A DNA stretch of 64,000 nt, taken from assembly GCA_023053685.1 (NCBI GenBank), contig JALIGW010000013.1, positions 15,759,501 through 15,823,500 on the forward strand. The letters are read 5' to 3'. Positions within the stretch are counted from its first letter, which is position 1. The number at the start of each line of letters is the position of its first letter. This document shows, in pieces, positions 21,884-33,545 of the stretch. Origin of the DNA: Diadophis punctatus similis (Eukaryota > Chordata > Lepidosauria > Squamata > Dipsadidae). A model generated the notes under the pieces. The model was not told the origin of the DNA, made no database searches, and worked only from the letters and a program-made list of their open reading frames with translations. The translations under genes and the position numbers were made by a program.

Positions 21884-23890
21884 TATCTTTGCAAGTATTT
21901 CTATGTAAAGGAACTTTTTACAGGAATGTCATTATATCAAAATGCAATATGTAGATGGAAGAGTCACAAGATACATTATTTCCCTGAGGTTTCAACCAAC
22001 CGTAAGCCCAACATCTTTAAAAAGTAAAAACAACTAAGCAAAGTGTTGAAGGAATTATCAGTCATAAAAAAAAAGCTTCCTCAGTAAGGTTTTATTTTGC
22101 AGTGAAATCCCAAAGTATCAGGTGGATGCACTTTGGTGTTACTCCTCTGAAAAACTGACCCCGGTCTAAGCTTGTAAAGATGTCACGATCATAGCTAAAG
22201 GTTATGTGGCTGCAGGCCATTTCAACCTGTTTGTTCTTTGTCATCTGCTGTAAACACTGACAAAGTGTAATCTTCTATTTTCTAGCAGGTAAAGAAAAGT
22301 ATCTCTCCCCCCTCCATATTTTTTTTTAAATGGGACTACATGCACTTAAAAAAATTGAGAATGAAAAATAATGCATCTCTGCTAGTAAGAGATTCAGATT
22401 GCTGTGGAAATGGATATCCCATAACAACTTTTTGCCTTGAAGAGAACAATGGCCTTTCCAACTGGAATTGACAGATGTAGGCTCAGAATGGTCAAAATAA
22501 AAACCTGGTGTTGAAATGGCAATCTTGTGGGATTGGAAAGATAATAAATGTATTATAGCCTGATAAACTTCTTCACCAACTTTTCCATCATAGTAGGAAT
22601 ACGACCCTTACATATTTTGAACTGCTGATTATAACCTACTGAACAAAACCCTACTTCAAGTGTTTGCATGGGGCAAAAAAGCTCAGAGAGACTCTGTTTC
22701 TATGTTTTCTTTGAATGTGTGAATCTTTGCTTGATAACATTTGTTAACATTTCGTTGTACTTTTTAATCTGGATTATTTGTTCTATGTATATATCAATTG
22801 ATAAATCAATACATCAATTTTTAAGGCTGGAAAGGAAATGTAAAAGCACTGGAAAATAAAATGGCCACACATTTGGGAGAGAGGTTAAAGTAACTGTTTG
22901 CAAGTATAATAGTATGCATAAAGCAGCATACATTAGCCTGCATTTGGTGCATCCTTTAAGATCTCGAATTTATCAAATGACAACATTCATTTTGCAGTAT
23001 GTAGAAGACAACAAGAAAGTCAGCAACTTGGCACGCTGACATTGCAGTACAGCATCATTTTAATTAGCTCACACAGAGGACACGCTGAGAAAAAACTGAC
23101 ATGTCATTGAGGGATATACTATTGAAAACAATCCTCCTTGACCTGCCATTTATCAGAGTAAATAATACCCCCCCTTCAAATCATATGGTTTATGTCTTTC
23201 TTACTGTCCTTTGAACTTTGAAATGCAAAATTCATTTGCAAAAGTTAAGAGTTCACCAAAATTTAGTTACGGATGCCTCTTCACTATCTCACTATTCAAT
23301 GGATATCTTATCCTCCCTCATCCTCTATTCACTTATTCCCCCCCCCCGATACACACACATACACACATTTCTCTAAACAGGAAATAGTTTTTTAAAAAAG
23401 TTTCAAATGTTATTTTGAGTCCTTAGGTAAGTTCAGATGAAGGTTGAACAAACCGATGCTCAAAACATTTCTACTACTGTGCCGCTGAGCCATTAAACTT
23501 TCCAGTGGTCAACAGAGTTTCATTGTACAATCCAAAACTGTTAACTTGTTTGCAATGGCGTCTACACCTTCTTTAGTATTGCACAATTTTCACTATTATT
23601 GCCTGCAATATGCATCCTAATAATATGGATAGCACAGGTTACATATGCTTGTCTCTGCCAATTAAGGGTGGGCTGTGTCTCCTCTTCCCTTCTTTAAAGA
23701 GAGTCTTTCTAACTTTCCAAAGTTGTCAGCATACTGACAATCAGTCTCTGCATAATCCTGCACGGAGTTTCTTTCCAAGCAAGTTCTTCTTTTTTTAAGG
23801 ACAAATGCAAAAGGGTAATGTCTTCTATGAAAGGCTGAAGTTTTTCTTCAGCCATTTCTGCAACATGCCCACTTCAAATAGCACCATCTG
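21884..23890. other. single-copy DNA, no gene seen
   Basis: About 2 kb without a recognised repeat or coding frame, except a C run followed by CA repeats near 23339-23366. The stretch at about 22960-23160 is low in simple repeats and contains an ATTTTAATTAG core, so it is a possible conserved non-coding element. Confidence 0.5.
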
Positions 23891-23906
23891 GAAGCAGGAT
23901 TTTTCT

Positions 23907-24161
<255 letters not shown>

Positions 24162-24222
24162 ATATATATATATATATATAGTGTGTGTGTGTGTGTGTGC
24201 GTGTGTGTGTGTGTGTGTGTGT
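24162..24222. repeat. (TA)n-(GT)n compound microsatellite
   Basis: About 19 bases of TA change directly to about 42 bases of GT with one GC step near 24200. Confidence 0.95.
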
Positions 24223-24838
24223 CCCCTTTATAAGTCCTTCTCTTTCATATATAATGTGTATGTGTGTAGAGAAAATGGACTTGCTCAGAGTTACTTCCAT
24301 GGCTGGGTTAGGTTCCATGGCTGACGATCAACTAACCACCATATCTCCTAGAAAAATAAAAGGAACCTTTAAAAAAAAGTGATGTTTTTCTACAGTTGCT
24401 GCCCATCTCTATTATTTACAAAATAACCCAAGTCTTCTATGTGGGTGACTCTGGAATTCTTGAAAATATCATGTCATTTGGCTACTAGGTTCAGCTTAAA
24501 GGATGATAAGTCAAGCAATTCATCTACCAAACATTTGGTCCTGGATTTCCAATTTCATGGTTAGCATCCTTACAAGATTTCATAATTTATTTCTAAGTAA
24601 GCATATACTGCCCATTTTTCTTTCTTCTGTCTATTCCCACATTTCCTGCACATTGTGCACAATTTTGGCTTTAAACAATATGCTGAAGAAGACGGTCATA
24701 TCCTGACATTTATTAATTCTTTCTCGTTACCAGAATAAACCATAAAAATAGAAAACAAAAGCTTAAAGAAAGACCATAATACTTGCCCAATTTCCATTAG
24801 TTGTCTTGCTCAACATAATGTAGCACTGAAAACAGTCC

Positions 24839-24840
<2 letters not shown>

Positions 24841-24870
<30 letters not shown>

Positions 24871-24872
24871 TT
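24841..24872. repeat. (TTTA)n microsatellite
   Basis: Eight TTTA units are followed by TTTGCATTTTAATTCTGCCTAG, which may be a degraded minus-strand LINE end (…CCGCCTAG-like). Too little remains to classify it. Confidence 0.8.
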
Positions 24873-25640
24873 TGCATTTTAATTCTGCCTAGCTCATTAA
24901 GATTCCTTTGATATTTAAAAAAAATTAGTGCATGTGAAAAGCTTCAAACAGGGGTATTGAGATTTTTTTCTGACTGGGTTTGAGCATAACCTTTTTAATT
25001 TGTGTCTCTGCATAACAGCTGGACTTCAGTGCATCATTGCAACTTAACAAAAGTAGGTCTCTCGATGTGAATAAAAACTGTAATTATCACAGGGGAACAA
25101 ATTATACAGAAAACTCTGCTTCAATAAGATTGCCACATATTTAGAATGCAGCTACATCAATACTATAGCATCATGAATGAACCAGAGAGTATTTCTATTA
25201 ATTGTATATACCAGAGATGAATGAAAGCTATATAGAATTTTATGGTAGTGAATTTCCAGATCTTTTATTTTCAAAAATGTCAATTAACCTGTTCTAATTA
25301 TTTGTACTCTACAAATTATTTGTATTCTACAGCATATGAAGTATATTATCTCTCGACTAAATTTGATTCTGTGAGAGGTTGACCTGGACAATTGTCCTGT
25401 CTTCTTCATGGGATTTCTCTAGACTGAAGGTTCTAACCTTTTCATTCCATAGAGTAAGGCTGTGGTCTTATACAGAAGAGAATAAACCCAAATCCACACA
25501 TTCCTCCAATTATGGACAAAATGTCTTATTTTAAGACTTGTCCTCATCATATCACCATTTTTTCATTCCCATACCACTACAGAGGCATCCCACACTCATG
25601 TTCAGATGCTTCTGATGTACATTTCCTTTCTTCTTTCATA
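24873..25640. other. single-copy AT-rich DNA, no gene seen
   Basis: No repeat family, RNA gene or coding frame is recognised before the LINE tail at 25641. Confidence 0.55.
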
Positions 25641-25698
25641 GAATAGAATAGAATAGAATAGAATAGAATAGAATAGAATAGAATAGAATAGAATAGAA
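25641..25698. repeat. (AGAAT)n pentanucleotide array at LINE 3' end
   Basis: About 11 units of GAATA directly abut the minus-strand LINE end (GAACTTTATTGTCAC on the plus strand). This is the expected tail position. Confidence 0.95.
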
Positions 25699-26149
25699 CT
25701 TTATTGTCACTTTAAATGTACACTAATCAGCATACATTAAAATGAAATTTCATTGTTTTCAATTTTCAAAAAATAACCATTATGCATATACACACCACAT
25801 ACACACACATATGACACAGAGAAACAGCACAGTCTAGTTTGAATGTATACATATACATGGCAGGAAAAAAGAATCCTGCAAATTTACAAGATAGATGGCA
25901 TAAGGAACAAAGCTGTTACAGAATCTAGTAGTCCTGCTATAGATACTTTGAAACCTCCTCCCAGAGGGGAGCAACAGAAACAGACCGTGAAGTGGGTGTG
26001 TGGGGTCTCTAACAATGCTTTGAGTTCTAAGCACCTAACGCTTATAAGCAGTATCCTGAATAACGGGAAGTGAACTTCCTATAATCTTCTCAGCTGTCCT
26101 TACCACTCTCTGTATGGACTTTCTATTTGAGGCACTGCTGCCACAAAAC

Positions 26150-26466
26150 CAGTGGTGGGCTGCTGCCTGGTCGGACTGGTTCAGATGAACTGGTAGTTGT
26201 GATCACTGGCTGGGCCCGCCCACCTGCACCTGCGCTATCCTTTCCATTATATAACTAACTTTCTGGCTCATTTTTCCCACCCACGCTGCCCAGCTGAGTT
26301 CTCCACCATGCCTGCTGTACTCACCGGAGCTGCCTGAGTAGATTAGCTGCATGTTTGAAGCTGCGTTTCAGCCCCGAAGAGGTGCATGCGAGCAAAGCAA
26401 GCGCGTGAGCACGCACACACTCACAACCAACGAATCGGTTGTTAATGTAAGGGCATCCCACCTCTG
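26150..26466. mobile_element. hAT-type MITE inside a LINE, perfect TSD
   Basis: The 317-bp element begins CAGTGGTGGGCTGCTGCC and ends GGGCATCCCACCTCTG. Identical CACAAAAC octamers flank it (26142-26149 and 26467-26474). Removing it and one octamer restores the order of the LINE C-terminal blocks on both sides, so it landed in the LINE. Terminal bases match the other CAG(G/T)GGTGGG elements in this window. No transposase frame is present. Confidence 0.9.
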
Positions 26467-26635
26467 CACAAAACCAAATAATGATGTGGTTTGTTAAAAC
26501 ACTCTCAATTGTGCCTCTGTAAAAAGTGACAGGACAGAAGGAGAAAGATGTGCTCTCCTCATCCAATGCAGGAAATGCAGACGCTGGTTTGCACACTTCA
26601 CTAAAGATAATGTATGAAGAGACCAAGTCAGATAG

Positions 26636-26953
26636 TTAGTTAGTTATCTGCACCCCCAGATATTTAATACTGTTGATCACCTCCACAGCTGCAGCCTTGC
26701 TACAAAGTGGAGTATTACTATGCCAGCTCTTTCTAAAATCAACAATGATCTCCTTTGTTTTATTGACATTCAAAACCAGGTTATTTTTATTGCACCAGCC
26801 CACCAAAGCTTTCACCTCCTCCCTATAAGAATCTTCACTGTCATCCTCGATGAGACCCACCACTGCCGTGTCATCCACATACTTCACAACATGATTCATA
26901 GCAGACTTGGCACAGCGGTCATGGATCATCGAGGTAAACAGTAACAGACTCAA
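26636..26953 (-). pseudogene. CR1/L3-like reverse transcriptase palm remnant
   Basis: About 105 codons are open on the minus strand. Near residue 25 lies KYVDDTAVVGLI, with the Y-x-D-D catalytic motif still intact. It is followed by REEVKALVGWCNKNNLVLNV, KTKEIIVDFRKS and NSIKYLGVQIT, the usual order in this LINE group. The preceding STGSPQGC block lies upstream but is cut off by a stop (TGA) and a frameshift. The first codon shown is internal, not a true start. No activity is expected. Confidence 0.85.
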
Positions 26954-27235
26954 AAGACACAGCCCTGTGGGGAACCCGTACTCAAGGAGATGGAATTAGA
27001 AACTTTTCTTCCAACTTGCACAAACTGGGGCCTGTCAATAAGGAAATGAAGTATCCAGTTACATAAAGAAGTATTAAAACTTAGTCCAAATGCTGAGGAA
27101 TGATTGTATTAAACTCTGAACTAAAATCAACCAACAGCAATTGCACATAACCATTCTTCTCCTCCAGGTGCGCCAAACTAATATGAAGCACACAAGAAAG
27201 TGCTTGGACATGATTATCTTGACATGATTTGGCCC

Positions 27236-27465
27236 ATCTTTTCAGTTAACTAGGAGCTGCTCATTTCCTTCAAGCTGGTGTGGACACACATCCTTTCTTC
27301 TGGTCTCTAGGCACTTTGCCCTACCAACATTTGCTATTTTGTTTTGTTTCAGGTCTTGAAAACCCAACAGCCTGCTCCACAAAAGAAAGCAGGAGATAAA
27401 TTTGACAAAGAGCCAGTAACTATCTTCTGGGTAGGGGACAATGGTGCAGTGGGATAAATCACTAC
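27236..27465. other. 230-bp spacer between two head-to-head LINEs
   Basis: No motif is recognised in this spacer between the truncated 5' ends of the minus-strand and plus-strand LINE copies. Confidence 0.5.
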
Positions 27466-27936
27466 ATGACCCACCAATTGTCAAGCTCTTTGGGAGTCTA
27501 TTTTAAATGCCCATCACTTAATATCAAAAATGTTATCAAAAAAGCACAACAAAGAATGTTCTTTCTGCGCCAACTCAGGAAGCTCAAACTGCCCAAGGAG
27601 CTGCTGATACAGTTCTACAGAGGAATTATTGAGTCTGTCATCTGCACCTCTATAACTGTCTGGTTCGATTCTGCAACCCAACAAGACAGACACAGACTTC
27701 AGAGGATAATTAGAACTGTAGAAAAAACAATTACTGCCAACCTGCCTTCCATTGAGGATCTGTATACTGCACGAGTCAAAAAGAGGGCTGTGAAAATATT
27801 TACAGACCCCTCACATCCTGGACACAAACTGTTTCAACTCCTACCCTCAAAACGATGCTATGGAGCACTGCACACCAGAACAACTAGACACAAGAAAAGT
27901 TTTTTCCTGAACGCCATCACTCTGCTAAACAAATAA
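27466..27936 (+). pseudogene. CR1/L3-like LINE C-terminal domain, open
   Basis: The frame is 157 codons long. The ATG at its start probably belongs to flanking DNA, and LINE similarity begins at about residue 8 (SLGVYF). Then come KKAQQRMFFLRQLRKLKLP, FYRGIIESVI, ITVWFDSATQQDRHRLQRII, SIEDLYTARVKKRAV, DPSHPGHKLFQLLPSKR and RTTRHKKSFFLNAITLLN. These are the thumb and C-terminal blocks of this LINE group. The palm with the catalytic aspartates is missing, so the copy is dead although uninterrupted. Confidence 0.87.
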
Positions 27937-28441
27937 TTCCCTCAACACTGTCAAACTATTTACAAAGTCTGCACTACTATTAATCTTCTCATCGTTCCCA
28001 TCACCCATCTCCTCCCACTTATGACTACATGACTGTAACTTTGTTGCTTGTATCCTTATGATTTAAATTGACTGTTTCCTAATGTGATTTGATTGCTTAT
28101 TTGTACCCTATGACTATCATTAAGTGTTGTACCTTATGATTCTTGACGAATGTATCTTTTCTTTTTATGTACACTGAGAGCATATGCACCAAAGACAAAT
28201 TCCTTGTGTGTCCAATCATCGTTGGCCAATAAAGAATTCTATTCCATTCCATTCCATTCCATTCCGTTCTATTCCATTCCATTCCATTCCATTCCATTCC
28301 ATTCCATTCCGTTCCGTTCCGTTCCGTTCCGTTCCGTTCCGTTCCGTTCCGTTCCGTTCCGTTCCGTTCCGTTCCATTCCATTCTATTCTATTCTATTCT
28401 ATTCTATTCTATTCTATTCTATTCTATTCTATTCTATTCTC
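27468..28441 (+). mobile_element. CR1/L3-like LINE 3' end with pentanucleotide tail
   Basis: The plus-strand copy begins in the RT C-terminal region, keeps an open frame to the natural stop near 27937 and continues through a 3' untranslated region. That region holds CATCTCCTCCCACTTATGAC and the terminal GTTGGCCAATAAAGAATTCT, and ends in a 206-bp pentanucleotide array. The same 3' untranslated region, including TTGGCCAATAAAGAATTCT, occurs at 53510-53870. It is 5'-truncated. The minus-strand sister at 25641-27235 faces it head to head. Confidence 0.88.
28236..28441. repeat. ATTCC-GTTCC-ATTCT pentanucleotide array
   Basis: This LINE tail is organised in blocks: mostly ATTCC (28241-28310, with an ATTCCGTTCT variant near 28261), pure GTTCC (28311-28375, 13 units), one or two ATTCC, then ATTCT (28381-28440, 12 units). 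The long Pro/Phe/Ser frames across it are artefacts. Confidence 0.95.
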
Positions 28442-29485
28442 ACCCATTTTACAAGCTGTGGGATGGGTAGATTGGAGAGAGATATTTTTAAACACAGAGC
28501 CAAATCCAGTTTAACTCTAAGCAATTCAAAATGCCTTAAATGTTTTAAATATTGTTTTTCATATTAGCTTTCCTGAGTTCAGAAATCAGTATTGAAGACA
28601 TACTCACTTATCACACACACAAAAATGTCAAAATAATACTGTCAAGAGACAGACACTTTGGAACTCTCTGCATGTCTGGGAATACCTTACCATCTGGTGA
28701 CTTCAGACTTATTTTTTCAGGACTTTAAAAAACCTTGTAGAATTTTTTATTTTCACCCCCTGCTTTGATTAGCTGAACCTTTTTTTCAATTGGATGTTTT
28801 GCAATATCATCAATGGCCCCTACCACTAGCTATTTTGAGTTTTATGATTTCATTATTTTTATCACTTATTAATTGCTACTTATTTGGTATATCGATTGTT
28901 GGAAGCTGTCTTGAGCAGATTGTGATCCTTTAAGCCTGCCTATTTTTACTTCATAAACACATGCTTTAATTCTAAGATATCTATTTTTTTAAATACTTCT
29001 TAGGAAGATTTTTCATTTCATCTTTTATTCAGAACTAAACTATAGCAGTCTAACACTTTGGATCAAGGAGAAAATACCCACTTTTACAGGACGCATACAG
29101 GCCTTGAATCTTATTTTCATGATCTATGTAATTCTTAAAAGTGCACTGCGGAAATTCAGATACAAAACATACTAATTTCTTGCTAATTTTTGATAACTCT
29201 TTGGCTATTCTCTTTCATACTCCCCCCTCAAATTGCAAAAATAAAGAACAGCCAGAGGATTGTTGAGTCTGATATATATATGTCCTTTTTCCAAGTTGAC
29301 TATTCCAAGCAAGGATAGCAATGAGGGAATTAAAGGAGAAGAAGGTGCGCATTGAAAGAGGAAAAAATACCTTCTTCCTTTTTTAATCACAACCAGGAAT
29401 CTACTTTTGAAATGTATGACATTGATTTCTTTTGTTTCTCTGGAAAGTAACAAGTTGCAAGGTAGGGTAACAACAATTACTCATG
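28442..29485. other. single-copy DNA, no gene seen
   Basis: No repeat or coding signal is recognised over about 1 kb. Confidence 0.5.
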
Positions 29486-29638
29486 GCTAAGCAGGGACTG
29501 GAATCCTGATTCTGCCCACTGCCAGGAGTTCGATCCTGACTGGCTCAAGGTTGACTTGGCCTTCCATCCTTCCATTGTTGGTAAAATGAGGACACAAACT
29601 GTTGGGAGCAATATGCTAACTCTGTAAACTGCTTAGTC

Positions 29639-30918
29639 CAGGGGTCGGCAACCTGCAGCTCTGGAGCCACATGCGGCTCTTTGGGCCCCTTGCTGCAGCT
29701 CCCTGTCCCATCACTGGCTGGCCTCGCCCACCCCTCCCTCACCTGGCCTGAGAAGGTAAGGGCGATGATGGGAATGGAGAAGTGGCCAGGGCTGATTCTC
29801 TGGCACTGGTTTAGGAACATAGCCACCCCTGGCAGAGGCTTCCCTTTGGGTGACCCTCCTCCCCCTCTTGTGACTCCCTGGCTGGCTGTGGCAGGGCCAG
29901 AGGGTGCGCATGCATGGGGAAACCCTCAAGCGAGCAGCAAAGATGTGCATGGAGAGCAGGTGGCTGCTCGCTTTGGACACAGCTTCTCTCCTGCCCTAAG
30001 GATCCGGCCATTGAGTTGCATGTCCTGTCCCATCCCGTCCCCCTGCAGCTCTTCGGCTGAGCAGGGCGGGCGTAAGCTCCAGCCCAAAGTGTCAGGAAGC
30101 AAAGGCTGCCTTTGCTCTAGTGACCCTCCTCCCCCTCCTTCTCCTCTCATGCAGGGTGGGGGGGCATGGCAAGGCGATGGCCGGATCCTTAGGACAGGAG
30201 AGAAGTGGCCCTGTAGCTGCCTTCACACCACATTTGTGCATAAGGCAGTCTTCGCTTCCTGCCACTTCGGCTGGAGCTTACGCCCTCCCTGCTTGGCCGA
30301 AGAGCTGCAGGGGGGAGGAGACATGGCAAGCCAATGGCGGATCCTTAGGGCAGGAGAGAAGCCACATCCAAAGACCCTCCTTAAGCAAGCAGCTGCCCAC
30401 CCTCCACGTGCACCTTTGCTGTGTTTTGGTGCTCGCTTGAGAAGGGTCTCCCTGCATGCACCACAGCCAGCCAGAGAGTCACGAGAGGGGGAGGAGGGTC
30501 ACCCAAAGGGATGACTCCACCGGGGGTGGCGATCATTCCATAGCAGAGAGAAAGAGAAGGGGAGAGATAGGAAGAAAGAGAGAGATGGGAGAAAGAGAGA
30601 TGAGGGAGGGAGAGAGAGATGGGTGGGGAGGAAGGGAGAGACAGAGAGAGAGAGAGATGGGGAGAGGGAGAGGGAGAAAGAAAGATGAGAGGGAGAAAGA
30701 GAGAGGGAGAGAGAGAAAGAGAGATATGTTTCCCATAGAAAAGAAAACATAGATCCACAAAACCTGGTTAGGTGTAGCTGGGGGGGGGAGTCATGTGACT
30801 CGATGGGAGTGACATCGAGTTGGCCACACCCACCCAGGTTTTGTGGCTCTGAGTGTTTTGTTTTCTCTGGGAAATGGGTCCAAATGGCTCTTTGAGTTTT
30901 TAAAGTTGCCAACCCCTG
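29639..30918. mobile_element. 1.28-kb hAT-type element with long inverted arms
   Basis: It begins CAGGGGTCGGCAACCTGCAG and ends GTTGCCAACCCCTG, flanked by GCTTAGTC (29631-29638) and GCTTAGAC (30919-30926), an 8-bp duplication with one mismatch. The terminal CATGCGGCTCTTTGG and CAAATGGCTCTTTGAG motifs are typical of hAT-Charlie-like MITEs. The inside is GC-rich. An arm at about 29838-30110 is the reverse complement of about 30236-30512, and a GA-rich tract follows (30540-30725). Long open frames here (up to 277 codons at 29681-30514) arise from stop-poor GC-rich DNA; no transposase motif is seen. Confidence 0.88.
30540..30725. repeat. GA-rich low-complexity tract inside hAT
   Basis: GAGA, GGGA and AAAGAGAGA units cover about 185 bases within the hAT element. 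Frames on both strands are purely Arg/Glu/Gly or Ser/Leu-rich. Confidence 0.9.
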
Positions 30919-30990
30919 GCTTAGACAGTGCTTTAAAGCACTATGAAGCAATATATATAGTAAGTCTACATTAGCATGCTATTGCTGTTT

Positions 30991-33380
30991 TCTGGCAATT
31001 AATTACTTAAAAAATGTGATTCCCAAAGGTAAAAACTAAGACCATTGCATTGTCTCAATTTGTATCATCGTAATTTTACCAGATCCATGTTTAAGGAAAA
31101 TGTTTGTGCTTCCGATCGTTAGTGCTGCCTTGACTGCAATGCATTCAGAGAAATACCAGTTTCAGGAAAGTGGTATCATCTACTTTAAAAAAAAACATTA
31201 ATAATTGTACTTGAGTAACTTCTAAATTAAGTATCTTTCTTTCTCCAAAGGAAAGGGATCTGGATCCTTCTTCTATTTTCTTATCAAAATAAATCTAAGA
31301 TCCTTATGCAGAGCAGTTATTTTTCTTTGTATTACTTCCCAGCCCAAACTCACGACAATGATATCTGTGCTCTTTTCTTTCTCAAGGACTCATTCCTATA
31401 CCATTATTGACACTTTCCAATCAATATGTTTAAGAGCTTATTTTTTCTCTCCTCCCAGATCAAATGCAGGAGTGATTTGTATGTTTACCTTGATAATATA
31501 CACTTGTCTCTTTAAGGTGACAGCAGATGGTCCAATCAGAAGTGGCAGGACTAAGTGCAGAAAATACAGCAAGCCATCTCAGGCTCCCTTAACCATAAAA
31601 TCGATGAGTTTATGCTCAACTGAGCGATAAGAAATACTCATGAAATGTCCAAGGGTGAATCAGGGTGGCTGGGTTACCAAGTTCCTCTCTCCACTAAGTG
31701 CAAAGCGCATGAGTAATGAGGCCTTTCCACATCATCAAAGGCAAGGAAAATATTTATCAGTTAAATATTATGTCCCCTTTCCTCTATTTCTGTGCCTGAA
31801 TATCTCTTTTAGCTGTCGATCCTTTTTCATTGTCTTTCTCTTAAATATCTTTCTCTCTTTAAATAAAAATATAAACAAAGGAATAAAACTTCCACTACCT
31901 TGAAAATATGATTGCTGAGTTTGATTGCAGAGTTACTTTTAATCTTTCTGCTATCCTTTCTTTTCCTTCTTGAGTTCTCTGGAAACTGACACAGGAAGCT
32001 TTAAAGGTATGTAACTTTATTTTTTATTATTATTGTTGTTGTTATTATTTCATGGTTGCATTTTATTTATTTTAGCTGCAATATTATTACTCCCATTGTT
32101 ACTAAATCATCAACACCACCCGTAGAAACCTAGAAAGGACATGCATTCTAATTGTAGTGGCTGGCATGTAACCTCATTCTTAAAATATATTGTACAAACA
32201 TTAGTGCTCACATTGTTCCTTCTTCTATTGTACAAGACAAAAAAAGGCAATGTCGCTTATTACTTGCAAAGACGGTAAGTTAGAGGAACAGGAAAACGCA
32301 TTGCATTCTTATGCAATTTTGCAGCGTAATCTTATATAATTATAAATCAAACTTGGCAGTGTTTACACAGCAAGAAAGGCAAAGTGAGACATAGAGATAT
32401 AGCTCATGCCATCTTCCACTAAATAATTTTAATTGGACAAGCACTATGATTCTGTATAACTGTAATTCCAGTGAAATTAAATTTCTTTATGATACACTAT
32501 TTCAATAAGCTTGTGAACATGGGAAATATGGGGTGCTACCTCATGAAAATTAGCCAAGTAAATATTCCAAGAAAGTTTTTTTCTTGGTTTTCTCATTTCC
32601 CAACTTTGCAAGTGTATATAGGATCAGTTCCCATGAGGGAATAATGCCATCATTGATAGCCTTGTTGCCACTGATGGATGCTGCAGTCACATGATAAGAA
32701 AGTGCTGAGGAGTTGCTCTGTCATAAGACACTTAAGATAAATACGGTAATTATTGTTATCATATAGGGAGCAGTTGCTTGAAATCTTTACTAGAAAATGT
32801 TTGCTGCCAATGACATGAAACATGGAGTTTTTGTTTCTATGCTAGAATCATGTCACACAGTTTTGACCTGATCTTAGTGTAGGTTGTACTGAATGCCTAA
32901 CCCACTGGATACTGAATATTTATACTCACTCTTTGTTACCATATACAAATAATTAAGCATCAATCCGGCATCACCTCTCACATCATTGTGGTTACAAAAA
33001 TATTGCAGAGAAAAAAGACCTGTTACATGAATGCTAAGTCTCATTCATTCATGGAAGTAACATTGTGACAGTACACACAGTAGATCAGTGGTTGCTCATT
33101 AAACTGAAGACTGTAAGAGCTCTTTTAGAATTCTTTTTCTACACCCAGAGACACATCTGGAGCAAGACAGACATACAGTATTTATGTTCTTCATGAACCC
33201 TATTACTGAAGATAATATGTAGTCAGAGGAGTGTACTTATTCTCTTAATTCATTTTTATAGGTGGGTAGTGGCCATTGGTTCTTGTAGTCGAAAATGTCA
33301 GTATCTGCAATATGAGGAAGTACCTGTTTCCTGAATCTCCCACCATTCAGCATCATTAAATTGTACATCGTAGTAGTAAC
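30991..33380. other. single-copy DNA, no gene seen
   Basis: About 2.4 kb without a recognised repeat. ATT/GTT-rich patches occur near 32015-32050. The frames at 31358-31630 and 31640-31903 have no domain. Confidence 0.5.
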
Positions 33381-33384
33381 ATTG

Positions 33385-33545
33385 TAGAGAGTCAGTCTGT
33401 GTAATTGTTAAGGCACCATGAGACTATGAGTTCTAGTCCTGCCAAGGCATGAAGCCAACTTGGGACAGACATTCTCTTTTAGCCTAAGAAGCAGGCAATG
33501 GCAAAACATTGCCATTAACTAACTCAAAGGAACCAAAAACATTCT
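33385..33545 (+). mobile_element. degraded tRNA-derived SINE, Sauria-SINE-like tail
   Basis: The head reads GTAATTGTTAAGGCACCATG, then CTATGAGTTCTAGTCCTGCC (B-box region) and GGCATGAAGCCAACTTGGGA. It continues with GCCTAAGAAGCAGGCAATGG and CAAAACATTGCCA, which recalls the BovB-related tails of squamate SINEs. It is old, shortened and non-coding. Confidence 0.55.

Larger units (their letters stand above)
25641..27235 (-). mobile_element. CR1/L3-like LINE with AATAG-type tail, interrupted by a hAT
   Basis: On the minus strand the copy starts near 27235 inside the RT domain and runs through the C-terminal domain to a 3' end reading GACAATAAAGTTC, followed by an ATTCT array (25641-25698). RT motifs in order are [10 protein letters not shown] (about 26968-26997), then KYVDDTAVVG and VDFRKSW, then YRGTIESVL (about 26500-26530), and LLPSGRRFQSI with RTTRFCNSF (about 25900-25990). 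Stops and frameshifts separate them. The family resembles the LINEs of snakes known for seeding AATAG microsatellites. A hAT element at 26150-26466 breaks the C-terminal part. Confidence 0.86.
29490..30990 (+). mobile_element. tRNA-derived SINE (family 1) split by a hAT element
   Basis: The SINE body is seen before the insert (GCCAGGAGTTCGATCCTGAC as B-box region, GGCCTTCCATCCTTCC, CTGTTGGGAGCAATATGC) and after it (ACAGTGCTTTAAAGCACTATG, then a degraded tail with GCATGCTATTGC). Removing 29639-30918 plus one target duplication joins CTGTAAACTGCTTAG to the remaining tail, as in the uninterrupted copy at 508-742. Confidence 0.82.

Noticed and set aside
27466..27936. An intact host gene or active LINE ORF
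   Set aside because: It is only the C-terminal part of a CR1/L3-like LINE. The catalytic palm and endonuclease are missing and the ATG lies in flanking DNA.
28150..28567. Repetitive Ser-Ile-Pro-Phe-His protein
   Set aside because: It is translation of the ATTCC/GTTCC/ATTCT microsatellite at the end of a LINE.
29681..30514. Longest open frame of the window (277 codons, plus strand) as a gene
   Set aside because: It lies wholly inside a hAT element with inverted arms. Stop-poor GC-rich DNA and arm symmetry give long frames on both strands, and no transposase or other domain is visible.
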